64,000 bases of DNA from Aliarcobacter cryaerophilus ATCC 43158 (GCF_003660105.1 NZ_CP032823.1:1426001-1490000); one strand, 5' to 3'; counted from the first letter of the stretch, positions 8,879-17,254 are shown. The notes: generated by a model not told the origin, from the letters alone. Made by a program: numbers and translations.

Positions 8879-10081
8879 CTATTTCACATCAAGTTCTAAA
8901 ATTTTCCAAGGAAGACCTTGAGTCATTAACTCATCCATAAATGGTTTTGCATCAAACTCTTCTATATTAAATACTCCTGTATTTTTCCAAATACCTTTAT
9001 AAAGTAATTTTGAACCAATCATTGCTGGAACTCCTGTTGTATAGCTAACAGCTTGTGCTCCAGTTTCTTTATAACACTCTTGATGGTCACAAACATTGTA
9101 GATATAAACTTTTCTTGGTTTTCCATCTTTAAGCCCTTCAATAATACAACCAATATTTGTTTGCCCAACTGTTCTTGGTCCTAAAGATGCAGGATCTGGT
9201 AAAAGTGTAGTTAAAAACTCTATTGGAGTAATCATAACGCCTTTGTGATTAACAGGCTCAATTCCTAACATTCCAACGTTTTGTAAACAATTCATATGTT
9301 GAATATAAGAGTCTCCAAAAGTCATAAAAAATCTAATTCTTTTTAATCCATTAATATTTTTAGCTAAAGATTCTAACTCTTCGTGATAAAGTAGATATGA
9401 AGCCTTTACTCCAATTTCTGGATAATCATGGTCAACTCTTATTTCAAGAGGTTTTGTTTCAATCCATTGACCATTTTCCCAATATCTTCCATTCGCACTT
9501 ACTTCTCGCAAGTTTATTTCTGGATTAAAGTTTGTTGCAAATTTATATCCATGGTCACCTGCATTACAATCCATAATATCTATATAATTAATCTCATCAA
9601 AAAGATTTTGTTGAGCATAAGCACAAAATACCCCTGTAACACCTGGGTCAAATCCTGAACCTAAAAGTGCCATAATTCCAGCTTCTTTAAATTGAGCATC
9701 TCTTTCCCATTGAAGTTTATACTCAAATTTAGCCTCATCAGGATGTTCATAATTTGCAGTATCTACATAATCAACTTTACATTTTGTACAAGCATCCATA
9801 ATCGTTAAATCTTGATAAGGCAATGCTACATTTAACACTAGCTTTGGATTCACTTTTTCAATTAATTTTACTAATTCATCAACACTATCAGCATCAACTT
9901 GTGCAGTATCAATTTTAACACCTTGATTTTTTAAAATATACTCTGCTATAGAATCACATTTACTAATAGTTCTTGAGGCCAATGTAATTTTTTCAAAAGT
10001 ATCAATATTCATTGCACATTTTACAGTTGCAACTTGACTAACTCCACCTGCACCTATTATTAAAATTCCTTTTTTATTCAT
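8879..10081 (-). CDS. Carboxynorspermidine/carboxyspermidine dehydrogenase (saccharopine dehydrogenase family)
   Basis: This enzyme reductively condenses aspartate semialdehyde with a diamine to give carboxynorspermidine or carboxyspermidine. The N-terminal Rossmann nucleotide-binding motif GAGGVSQVA (7-15) and the saccharopine-dehydrogenase core (YVDTANYEHPDE and GSGFDPGVTGVF) are clear. The length of 400 residues is normal. The tight coupling with nspC decides between this role and lysine saccharopine dehydrogenase. CGGAG precedes the ATG at 10081, and a TATAAT lies about 35 bases upstream. Confidence 0.93.
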   Translation of the reverse strand: MNKKGILIIGAGGVSQVATVKCAMNIDTFEKITLASRTISKCDSIAEYILKNQGVKIDTAQVDADSVDELVKLIEKVNPKLVLNVALPYQDLTIMDACTKCKVDYVDTANYEHPDEAKFEYKLQWERDAQFKEAGIMALLGSGFDPGVTGVFCAYAQQNLFDEINYIDIMDCNAGDHGYKFATNFNPEINLREVSANGRYWENGQWIETKPLEIRVDHDYPEIGVKASYLLYHEELESLAKNINGLKRIRFFMTFGDSYIQHMNCLQNVGMLGIEPVNHKGVMITPIEFLTTLLPDPASLGPRTVGQTNIGCIIEGLKDGKPRKVYIYNVCDHQECYKETGAQAVSYTTGVPAMIGSKLLYKGIWKNTGVFNIEEFDAKPFMDELMTQGLPWKILELDVK

Positions 10082-10115
10082 TTTTAAAACTCCGATATTA
10101 TTATTTTATATCTAG

Positions 10116-10121
10116 ATTATA
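10116..10121 (-). promoter_or_regulatory. Candidate -10 element for the polyamine/PPK2 operon
   Basis: On the minus strand a perfect TATAAT sits 35 bases upstream of the carboxynorspermidine dehydrogenase ATG. It probably drives the four-gene run down to 5621. No convincing -35 box is seen, as is usual in this group. Confidence 0.5.
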
Positions 10122-10177
10122 CAATTTTTAAATAAAAGAATTGATGAAATAAATTAAATATTATATTTAGCAACAAT

Positions 10178-10206
10178 TTGATTACAATTAACATAGTTTT
10201 AATAAT
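10178..10206 (+). promoter_or_regulatory. Candidate promoter of ssrA
   Basis: TTGATT (10178-10183) and AATAAT (10201-10206) are separated by 17 bases and lie about 30 bases before the mature 5' end of tmRNA. The fit to a housekeeping promoter is reasonable but not perfect. Confidence 0.4.
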
Positions 10207-10235
10207 TCCTTATGTAAACTTCCTTTTTAAGTTAT

Positions 10236-10632
10236 GGGGATGACTTGGTATCGATTAGAGCAGTGAGTATAAGTTGCATGTCGGCCTGAACATGCCGTTA
10301 CGCGGTTCATTTTTTTTAGACGCAAATAATACAAATTACGCTCCAGCTTACGCAAAAGCTGCGTAAGTTTAACAACTTACTGACTCGCCTTCGGGCTTGA
10401 GTCTTTGGAGACTGGCACTACAGATTCTATCTATGTAGGTAAATGCTGGTTCACAATAGATAGATTATCTTTGGGGAGTTGATTGAAACTCAAAGAGAAA
10501 TTCCAAATCTTAGCTTTATGATTGCCTGGGGAGTTGAGCTGTTGTAAAGTGAAATTATTCAACTCTGCTAAGCATGTAGACGCTTATATGATCTGTTTTA
10601 AGACTGCGGTTCGATCCCGCACATCTCCACCA
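10236..10632 (+). ncRNA. ssrA: tmRNA (transfer-messenger RNA)
   Basis: tmRNA rescues stalled ribosomes and tags the unfinished protein for proteolysis. The 5' end GGGGATG pairs with CATCTCC before the encoded CCA at 10630-10632, forming the alanine-type acceptor stem, and GGTTCGATCCCGC forms the T arm. The tag reading frame runs from a GCA resume codon at 10322 to TAA at 10364-10366 and encodes ANNTNYAPAYAKAA, very close to Campylobacter tags that end in APAYAKAA. At 397 bases it is one-piece and complete. ClpP and trigger factor are encoded about 5 kb away. Confidence 0.97.
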
Positions 10633-10666
10633 ATAATTATAAATTTGATTTCATAACATTAAAATA

Positions 10667-11425
10667 TTAAATTTCTCCTCTTAAATATGAATAAAAAATA
10701 CCTAAATACTCATGAAATGCTAACTCGACTTTTTTTATATTTGTTCCACTAAAATATGAGGATGGATATGTGCTTGTAAAGTATTTATGATTTGTTGGAC
10801 TTTCTATAATATCTAAACCCTCTTTTTTAAATAACATTGATGCTCTTTTCATATGACTTGCAGTTGTTACAAGAATTAGCTTTTCACTTTCTACTATTTT
10901 TTTACTCTCTATAGCCTCTTCTTTTGTATCTTTTGGAGTATCAAGTGTAATAATATCTGCTTCATTTACACCTAAAGCTATAGCCAATCTTTTTTGCATT
11001 TGGGCGTGAGAGTTTGGGTCATCAAAACTATATCCACTAACTATAAGTTTCGTATTTTCTTGATTATTCTTTAGATTTTTGTAATGTCTTATACCTTCTA
11101 TTAATCTATTTATAGCTGTAGTATTTAACTCAGATGTAATAGCAAAGTTTTCATTTGTTTTATGACCATTTCCCAAAACTAAAATGTACTCTATATCTTT
11201 TGGTGTATGTTTTAAAGATTGATGAGCATTTTCCAAAGGTTGAATTATAATATTTGATATAGTTTGATTTGATATTAATGCAAACCACAAAAAACTTAAA
11301 AATAAAAATATTTTTGCTTTTTTATAAGAATTTTTTAGCAAAAAAATCAAAGATAAGACTAATAAAAAAAGTCCTATTGGCACAGGCATTAAAAAAGCTG
11401 CGATAATTTTTTTTAATACAAACAT
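10667..11425 (-). CDS. ElyC/SanA/YdcF-family envelope protein (DUF218)
   Basis: The 252-residue protein has two N-terminal membrane helices (about 5-30 and 38-55) and a DUF218 domain (about 75-225). The family signatures are YILVLGNG, the TAINRLIEG helix, LIVSGYSFDD, and LVTTASHMKRA. ElyC in E. coli affects peptidoglycan and envelope integrity; the biochemical activity of this family is not settled. It begins directly after the stop of the MEMO-like gene upstream. The envelope location is inferred from the membrane helices. Confidence 0.85.
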   Translation of the reverse strand: MFVLKKIIAAFLMPVPIGLFLLVLSLIFLLKNSYKKAKIFLFLSFLWFALISNQTISNIIIQPLENAHQSLKHTPKDIEYILVLGNGHKTNENFAITSELNTTAINRLIEGIRHYKNLKNNQENTKLIVSGYSFDDPNSHAQMQKRLAIALGVNEADIITLDTPKDTKEEAIESKKIVESEKLILVTTASHMKRASMLFKKEGLDIIESPTNHKYFTSTYPSSYFSGTNIKKVELAFHEYLGIFYSYLRGEI

Positions 11426-12211
11426 CTATTCTCCTATTATTGCTGATGTATATCCAACAACTCTTGTTTTATCATTTGAAATATCAGCACTTGTACAATA
11501 ATGCAAAAGTTTTGTTTGAAGATTATTCTTAATTGAATATTCAATAATAGCTTCTAATCCAACTTTACCACAAGCCTCACAATCTTCAAAAGCTTTTAAA
11601 TCTTTATTTATTATTGCATTTAAACAAATTAAATCTAGTTTAATAGCATCTTGTTGTGAATAAAAATGGCTTAAATCAGTGCTTATAACCAAAAGAGTAT
11701 CTTTAGATTTTAAAATATAATCAAAAACTTTTTCCAAATTCAAATAATCAATATCCCCATAAACAATCTCTGCAAAATCAATATTTCCAAAATAGTATTT
11801 TATAAAAGGAGCTTGAACTTCTGTTGAGTGTTCAAAGCTACACTCATCTTCAAAACTCAAAAAGTCAAATTTATTTAATAACTCTTTGGAATATTCTAAA
11901 TCTATTTTTAGATTTCCAAAAGGAGTTTCATATTCATTATAAAAACAAACACTAGCTCCTCTAAACCAAATTTTATGTGAAGGTCCTACAACAACAACTC
12001 TTTTATAATTATTTAAACTAGCCATTTTGTAAGATTTATTTGCCGTAAATCCACTATAAATATATCCAGCATGAGGAACAATAATGGCATTTATACTTTT
12101 AAAACTATTTTTATCATCTTTTATTTTATTAAATTTTTCAAAATACTCTAATAACTCTTTTTTATTATCTGGATAAAAGCTACCACTTACAACAGATTTT
12201 CTTATGCTCAT
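11426..12211 (-). CDS. AmmeMemoRadiSam system protein B (MEMO1 family)
   Basis: MEMO-family proteins resemble LigB-type extradiol dioxygenases. The 261-residue protein shows the conserved histidine-containing motifs VPHAGYIYSG, VVVGPSHKIWF, FEHSTEVQAPF and STDLSHF. It overlaps the AMMECR1-like gene upstream by 4 bases. The trio with a radical SAM protein is a widely conserved set of unclear function; the radical SAM member is not in this neighbourhood. The N-terminus (RKSVVSGSFYP) is the usual family start. Confidence 0.93.
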   Translation of the reverse strand: MSIRKSVVSGSFYPDNKKELLEYFEKFNKIKDDKNSFKSINAIIVPHAGYIYSGFTANKSYKMASLNNYKRVVVVGPSHKIWFRGASVCFYNEYETPFGNLKIDLEYSKELLNKFDFLSFEDECSFEHSTEVQAPFIKYYFGNIDFAEIVYGDIDYLNLEKVFDYILKSKDTLLVISTDLSHFYSQQDAIKLDLICLNAIINKDLKAFEDCEACGKVGLEAIIEYSIKNNLQTKLLHYCTSADISNDKTRVVGYTSAIIGE

Positions 12212-12750
12212 TTTACTTTTTCTACCTCATATTTATATACTTTTGGTTTAAAATTATCATCTATTTCAAATCCACCTTTATAACATAAATGGGCAAAAAA
12301 ATCATCAAATTTTGGTAACATATCCCAAACTTGTGGCAAAAAAGTACTTCTTTTTCCATCTTGCTCAATAATAACTCCATCTATATATGGTCTTATTTTT
12401 GATTTTAAATCTTCAAAATCTTTATACTCTACTAGAATAGGAGGTGTTAAAATAGATATTTCAATCTCTATTTTCTTAAATTCTTCAAGACTTAACTCTA
12501 AAAATCTTGGATCCTCAAAAGCTGCCATATATGAGTTATTTATTAAATCATCAAACAAAGTTCTATTTGCTTCTAAACTTCCTATACAACCTCTTAACTC
12601 TTTATTTAAAGTGAGAGTTACAAAGCTTGCCCTCTTTTCATTTAAAAAGTTATTATTTTTTAAAAACTCATTTTTATCAATATTTACTTTATTATTAAAT
12701 TTTCTCTCAATTGATTTTTTTGCTATATTTATTAATATATCTTTATCCAT
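12208..12750 (-). CDS. AmmeMemoRadiSam system protein A (AMMECR1 family)
   Basis: This 180-residue AMMECR1-domain protein carries the six-residue family signature LRGCIG near residue 52, followed by AAFEDPRF and IEISILTPP, and DGVIIEQDGKRSTFLPQVW in the C-terminal half. Its molecular function is unknown throughout the family. It heads the minus-strand run A-B-ElyC and diverges from the nor operon. A TATACT at 12789-12794 on the minus strand may be its -10, which places the FNR-type palindrome over its upstream region. Confidence 0.93.
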   Translation of the reverse strand: MDKDILINIAKKSIERKFNNKVNIDKNEFLKNNNFLNEKRASFVTLTLNKELRGCIGSLEANRTLFDDLINNSYMAAFEDPRFLELSLEEFKKIEIEISILTPPILVEYKDFEDLKSKIRPYIDGVIIEQDGKRSTFLPQVWDMLPKFDDFFAHLCYKGGFEIDDNFKPKVYKYEVEKVK

Positions 12751-12801
12751 TGTTATCTCCTATTTTTTTATAAAGCACTTGTAATTTTAGTATAAATATG
12801 A

Positions 12802-12843
12802 TTGATTATAATCAATATAGCAATATTTTTTCTCGTATATAAT
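12802..12843 (+). promoter_or_regulatory. FNR/CRP-type operator and -10 of the nor operon
   Basis: TTGATTATAATCAA (12802-12815) is a perfect palindrome and matches the FNR consensus TTGAT-N4-ATCAA. A perfect TATAAT follows at 12838-12843, which predicts a start near 12850. The palindrome is then centred near -41.5, the classic class II activator position. An FNR, NssR or DNR-like regulator responding to oxygen or NO is the likely binder; which one cannot be told from the site. Confidence 0.8.
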
Positions 12844-12882
12844 GCATTTAGATAAAAATATTTGAAGTAATAGGAGTAGAAA

Positions 12883-13212
12883 ATGTTAGGTGAAGTAGTT
12901 AGGAACAGACCTGAAATTGCCTTGGATGATTTTTTACCTATATTTTTATCATCGTCTTTAGTACTTGTTTTTGGTGCTTTATTTGTAGGTATTTATACTT
13001 TAGTAAAAATGGGTTATTTAAAAAAGTTTTATATGCCACTTGCATATCTTTTTTGGATACTTCAAGCTTACTGTATGTATTTTATGGCTACAAGGCTTCA
13101 AGTAGGAGATTTTGTTGGGAAAGTTTTATTTATCACTATGATAGCTTATCTTACTTTACCTCATCTTTATTACTATTTGAACAGCAAAGCAGAAGAAGAG
13201 TATGAAAATTAA
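12883..13212 (+). CDS. Small membrane protein preceding norC, unknown function
   Basis: This is a 109-residue protein with three predicted hydrophobic helices (about 18-40, 49-68 and 75-98), a short acidic C-terminus (KAEEEYEN) and no cysteines for metal binding apart from one in a helix. It is the first gene after the FNR-controlled promoter and lies 21 bases before norC, so it is part of the NO reductase operon. It may be an assembly or accessory subunit; no characterised family is recognised. Confidence 0.8.
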   Translation: MLGEVVRNRPEIALDDFLPIFLSSSLVLVFGALFVGIYTLVKMGYLKKFYMPLAYLFWILQAYCMYFMATRLQVGDFVGKVLFITMIAYLTLPHLYYYLNSKAEEEYEN

Positions 13213-13233
13213 TAAAAAAGGGGGAAGGTAGCA

Positions 13234-13881
13234 ATGTCTAAAAAAGTGTCTGTATGGACAGATAATCGTTTTTGGCAAAGATCAGCTGCTTGGGTTACTG
13301 GTGTAGCTGCCATGTTACTAATTTGGCTAACTTTTGACAGTATGAGTCAAATTAAAATGGGTTCACAAGATGATCTTAGTAGTGGAATAACAAAAAGAGT
13401 TCCATCTCCAACTGTTATAAATTATAAGGTTTCTTATGAATTTAGCGAAAAAAGAGGTCATGAAGTACCTGTAATTGGAGAAAAAGAGAAATTCTTTGGA
13501 AGAGATGATTACAGCGAGGAAGAAGCTATGGCTTTATTAAACTTGGGTAAATTAGCTTCTCAAACTAAAAACTGTATGAATTGTCATACTTTACTTGGAA
13601 ATGGTGCATATTATGCTCCTGATTTAACTAAAGCTTGGCTTGACCCTATGTGGGATTCATATATACTTAGAATGGGTAAAGCTTCAAAAGAAGAGGCTAT
13701 AGCTGAATTTTTACAACATCCATCTGATAATCCATCAAATGAGAGAATGATGCCAAATCTTGGTATTACAGCAGATGAAGCAAAAGGTTTAGTGGCATTT
13801 TTAAAACATATGTCATCAATAGATACAAATGGTTTCCCTAGAAACTTTGGGAAAATCGAAGGAGGAATTCATGGTAGATAA
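13234..13881 (+). CDS. norC: Nitric oxide reductase cytochrome c subunit
   Basis: NorC passes electrons to NorB for reduction of NO to N2O. The 215-residue protein has one N-terminal membrane anchor (about 15-36) and a periplasmic class I cytochrome c with the heme motif CMNCH (about 110-114) followed by GNGAYYAPDL, which is characteristic of NorC. The axial methionine is probably in RMMPNLG. A GGGGGAAGG site precedes the ATG. The gene overlaps norB by 11 bases. Confidence 0.95.
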   Translation: MSKKVSVWTDNRFWQRSAAWVTGVAAMLLIWLTFDSMSQIKMGSQDDLSSGITKRVPSPTVINYKVSYEFSEKRGHEVPVIGEKEKFFGRDDYSEEEAMALLNLGKLASQTKNCMNCHTLLGNGAYYAPDLTKAWLDPMWDSYILRMGKASKEEAIAEFLQHPSDNPSNERMMPNLGITADEAKGLVAFLKHMSSIDTNGFPRNFGKIEGGIHGR

Positions 13882-15286
13882 TATGAAATCTCAATCTAAA
13901 CAATTAGGAAAAATGTATTTTACAGTTGCAGCAATACTTTTTGGTGCACAAATACTATTTGGTCTAATTGCTGGGACTCAGTTTGTATATAGTGGATTTT
14001 TATTTGAACTATTGGATTTCAATGTTGCTAGAATGGTACATATAAATGCTTTAGTTGTTTGGCTTTTGTATGCAATGATTGGTTCTGTTTACTATTTACT
14101 TCCTGATGAAACAAAAATAGAAACTGTTGGAATTGGTTTAGGAAAATTAGGATTTTATGTATTAACTTTAGCTGTTACAGTTGTAGTTTTAGTATATATT
14201 CTAATACAAGTAGGACCTGCAAATGAGATGTCTATTTGGCTAATTCACGAAGGAAGAGAGTATATTGAAGCTCCTAGATGGGCTGATATTGGTATAGTTG
14301 TTGTTGTTTTAATCTTTTTAGCAAATGTTTATTTAACTGCAATAAAAGGTGAAAGAACAGGAATTATTACAGTTTTAATGGCTGATTTACTTGCTCTTGC
14401 TGGATTATATCTAGCTGGAATGTTTTATACAAATAATATTTCAATTGATCAATACTGGTGGTGGTGGGTTATTCACCTTTGGGTTGAAGCTACTTGGGAA
14501 GTATTTGTTGCATCTGTTATTGGTTGGGCATTAATTAAAATAATTGGTGCAAATAGACAAATTGTTGAAATGTGGTTATGGATTGAAGTATCAATGCTAT
14601 TTGGTTCTGGAATTTTGGGAATCGGTCATCACTATTTCTGGATTGGAACACCTGAATACTGGTGGGAAATTGGAGCACTTTTCTCTGCACTTGAACCTGT
14701 ACCTTTAGTTGCAATGTTCGTACACGTAATGTACGATTGGGGTAAAGAGCAAGGATTACAAAAAGCTCAACATGGAAAAGCTCAAATGAACAATACACCA
14801 GCTTTTTTATGGTTTTGTGCAAGTGCGTTTGGTAACTTTTTAGGTGCTGGTATTTGGGGATTCTTTCACACATTACCACAAATGAATATTTACACTCACG
14901 GTACACAATTTACATCAGCTCACGGTCACTTAGCTTTCTTTGGAGCATTTGCAATGGCAATGATTGCAATGTTTTATATGGGAGTTCAAGGGAATAAAAA
15001 AGAGTTAAAAATGACAAGTCTTACAAAATGGGGATTTGCTTTAATAACTATTGGAGTTGTTGGAATGACAGTAGCTTTAACTATTGCTGGATATGGTCAA
15101 GTTATGATTGAAAGAGCACAGTTTGGTGCGACTTGGGAAGCATATTTTATTGGTCAAAGCAGTGTTTGGTTTAAACAAGCTATGGGTTGGAGATTAGCTA
15201 TGGGTCTTGTTACATTTGTAGGTTTCTTATTTTTAGTAATTGATTTACTAACAATAAAAAATGCAAAAATAAATCAAGAATCATAA
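13871..15286 (+). CDS. norB: Nitric oxide reductase large subunit
   Basis: NorB is the catalytic membrane subunit with heme b, heme b3 and FeB. I use the ATG at 13871, which has GGAGG at the ideal distance inside the end of norC; an upstream in-frame ATG at 13829 lies within norC. The 471-residue protein has about 12 hydrophobic helices and the conserved histidines in RMVHINALVVW, WVIHLWVEATWEVF, GIGHHYFW and TSAHGHLAFFG. The WVEATWE segment contains the glutamates typical of NorB. No norQ/norD activation genes follow; a 53-codon gene does. Confidence 0.95.
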   Translation: MVDNMKSQSKQLGKMYFTVAAILFGAQILFGLIAGTQFVYSGFLFELLDFNVARMVHINALVVWLLYAMIGSVYYLLPDETKIETVGIGLGKLGFYVLTLAVTVVVLVYILIQVGPANEMSIWLIHEGREYIEAPRWADIGIVVVVLIFLANVYLTAIKGERTGIITVLMADLLALAGLYLAGMFYTNNISIDQYWWWWVIHLWVEATWEVFVASVIGWALIKIIGANRQIVEMWLWIEVSMLFGSGILGIGHHYFWIGTPEYWWEIGALFSALEPVPLVAMFVHVMYDWGKEQGLQKAQHGKAQMNNTPAFLWFCASAFGNFLGAGIWGFFHTLPQMNIYTHGTQFTSAHGHLAFFGAFAMAMIAMFYMGVQGNKKELKMTSLTKWGFALITIGVVGMTVALTIAGYGQVMIERAQFGATWEAYFIGQSSVWFKQAMGWRLAMGLVTFVGFLFLVIDLLTIKNAKINQES

Positions 15287-15298
15287 AAGGAGGTAATT

Positions 15299-15460
15299 AT
15301 GTTTACAGAATTTACAGATATTGTTCCAAGTTTTTTTGGATGGTTAAATCAAGGTCCTATGACTTTGACACTATTTTTACACGGTGCAATAGTTCTTCCA
15401 ATGTATTTTATATACAAACAAGAGAAGAAAAGACTAGAGAGTGAAAATAAAGGCAAGTAA
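15299..15460 (+). CDS. 53-residue membrane protein downstream of norB
   Basis: An ATG at 15299, 13 bases after norB and preceded by a very strong AAAGGAGG, opens a 53-codon frame ending at a TAA at 15460. The product has one hydrophobic helix (about 21-40, MTLTLFLHGAIVLPMYFIY) and a charged C-terminal tail (KQEKKRLESENKGK). Its position suggests a small accessory subunit of the NO reductase, analogous to tiny subunits of heme-copper oxidases. A hairpin follows immediately. I know no characterised family for it. Confidence 0.75.
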   Translation: MFTEFTDIVPSFFGWLNQGPMTLTLFLHGAIVLPMYFIYKQEKKRLESENKGK

Positions 15461-15490
15461 AGTTTTATAGTGGTAAAGCACTATAAAACT
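15461..15490 (+). terminator. Hairpin between the nor and nir genes
   Basis: A perfect 12-base-pair stem (15461-15472 with 15479-15490) with a 6-base loop begins directly after the stop codon of the 53-codon gene. There is no T-run after it, so it may stabilise or partly terminate the nor transcript instead of ending it fully. Confidence 0.6.
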
Positions 15491-15541
15491 TACTAAACTA
15501 TTGTTTGGTTGTATATCTATTTTATTAAAAGGGAGAAAAAG

Positions 15542-17194
15542 ATGAAATTAACAAAAGTTTTAAGTATGGTAGCAGTTGCTAGCTTGGGTTTAACAAGTGT
15601 TTCTATGGCTGAAGAGATAAAATTAACTGAAGAGCAGATGAAAGATGCCAATCAAGTATATTTTGATAGATGTGCTGGTTGTCATGGAATGCTAAGAAAA
15701 GGAGCTTTAGGTCCTACACTTGAAGCAAAAGAGATGAAAACTAGAGGTACTGAGTATCTAAAAACAATAATTCATGAAGGAACTCCTGGTGGAATGCCAG
15801 ATTGGGGAAAATCTGGTGAATTAACATCTGCTCAAACTGAATTAATGGCAAAATATATTCAAGTAGAGGCTCAAACTCCACCTGAAAAATCTATTGCTGA
15901 TATGAGAAAATCTCATAAAGTTTTAGTTCCTGTAAAAGACAGACCAACAAAACCAGAAGCTGGTGCTGAAAACTGGAAAGATTATTTCTCAGTAATCTTA
16001 AGAGATGTTGGACAAATTGCTATTATTGATGGAAAAACAAAGGAGATTAAATCTGTTGTTCCATCTGGTTTTGCAACACACATTACAAGAACAAGTGCAT
16101 CTGGAAGATATATGTATGTTATTGGTAGAGATGGAAAAGCATCTATGATTGATATGTGGATGAAAGAACCTAAAAATGTTGCAGAAATTCAAGTATGTAA
16201 CGATGCTAGAGCAATTGATACATCAAAACATAAAGATTATCTTGATAAATATGCCGTTGTTGGTTGTTATTGGCCACCATCAATTGTTACTTTAGAAGCT
16301 GATACACTTGATCCATTAAAAATTGTTTCAACTGCAAGTTATACTTATGATACAAATGAGTACTTAAGAGAAGCTAGAGTTGCTGCAATTATTGCATCTC
16401 ACGATAAACCAGAGTGGATTATTAACATTAAAGAGACAGGTCAAGTTTGGTTATATGACTACTCAAATGTTAAAAATCCAAAAGTTACAATGGTTGAAGC
16501 TGAAAGATTCTTACACGATGGTGGTTGGGATTTATCAAAAAGATATTTCATGACAGCTGCGAATGCTAGAGATATGATCTCTGTTATTGATACAAAAGAT
16601 GGTAAATTAGTTGCTAATATTCCATCTCAAGGAAATAAACCACATCCAGGACGTGGTGCAAATGTTGATCATCCAACTTATGGTCCACTATGGGCATCTG
16701 GACATATTGGTTCAAATGATATAATATTTATTGGAACAGACCCTGTAAAACATCCAAAAAATGCTTGGAAAGTTGTGAAAAAAATTCAACTACCAGGTGA
16801 AGGTGGAGGAAACTTGTTTGTAAAAGGACATCCTAATTCACCATATATCTTTGCTGATAGACCTGTTCATCCTGATAGAAAGATACAAACATCATTTTAT
16901 GTAATTGATAAAAACAAACTTGAAGTTGTAAAAACTATACAAATACCTGAAAAATATCTTCCTTCTGTAAAAGTTGGAGATAAAACAATTGAGTCAAGAG
17001 GACCTGTTCATTTTGAATTCAATGCAGATGGTAGTGAGGTTTGGACAAGTATTTGGGGTAACAAAGAGGTTGCAACTGCTATTTTAGTTTATGATTCAAA
17101 AACATTAGAACTAAAAAAAGTAATTGAAGACCCTAGACTTAAAACACCTACTGGTAAGTTTAATGTTACAAATACTATGAAAGATGTTTACTAA
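15542..17194 (+). CDS. nirS: Cytochrome cd1 nitrite reductase
   Basis: NirS reduces nitrite to NO in the periplasm. The ATG at 15542 with GGGAG upstream gives a 550-residue precursor with a clean signal peptide (cleavage after SMA near residue 22); an in-frame ATG at 15509 would spoil it. The N-terminal domain carries the c-heme motif CAGCH (about 42-46), and the rest is the eight-bladed d1 propeller with VVGCYWPPS, HDGGWDLSKRYF, GRGANVDHP and the C-terminal WTSIWG. It is the key denitrification enzyme of the island. Confidence 0.97.
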   Translation: MKLTKVLSMVAVASLGLTSVSMAEEIKLTEEQMKDANQVYFDRCAGCHGMLRKGALGPTLEAKEMKTRGTEYLKTIIHEGTPGGMPDWGKSGELTSAQTELMAKYIQVEAQTPPEKSIADMRKSHKVLVPVKDRPTKPEAGAENWKDYFSVILRDVGQIAIIDGKTKEIKSVVPSGFATHITRTSASGRYMYVIGRDGKASMIDMWMKEPKNVAEIQVCNDARAIDTSKHKDYLDKYAVVGCYWPPSIVTLEADTLDPLKIVSTASYTYDTNEYLREARVAAIIASHDKPEWIINIKETGQVWLYDYSNVKNPKVTMVEAERFLHDGGWDLSKRYFMTAANARDMISVIDTKDGKLVANIPSQGNKPHPGRGANVDHPTYGPLWASGHIGSNDIIFIGTDPVKHPKNAWKVVKKIQLPGEGGGNLFVKGHPNSPYIFADRPVHPDRKIQTSFYVIDKNKLEVVKTIQIPEKYLPSVKVGDKTIESRGPVHFEFNADGSEVWTSIWGNKEVATAILVYDSKTLELKKVIEDPRLKTPTGKFNVTNTMKDVY

Positions 17195-17198
17195 AAAA

Positions 17199-17228
17199 AC
17201 AGTATCAAGCCCTAGCGCTTGATACTGT
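17199..17228 (+). terminator. Strong hairpin between nirS and the NirN-like gene
   Basis: A perfect 12-base-pair stem (17199-17210 with 17217-17228) with loop CCTAGC lies just after the nirS stop and 27 bases before the next ATG. The T-run behind it is weak and interrupted. It probably lowers expression of downstream heme-d1 genes relative to nirS, or protects the nirS message. Confidence 0.7.
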
Positions 17229-17254
17229 TATATCTATTTTCTTTGGGGGCTTCT

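Noticed and set aside
14535-14906. Minus-strand open frame inside norB
   Set aside because: It is antisense to a well-conserved part of norB and has no ribosome site or known domain.
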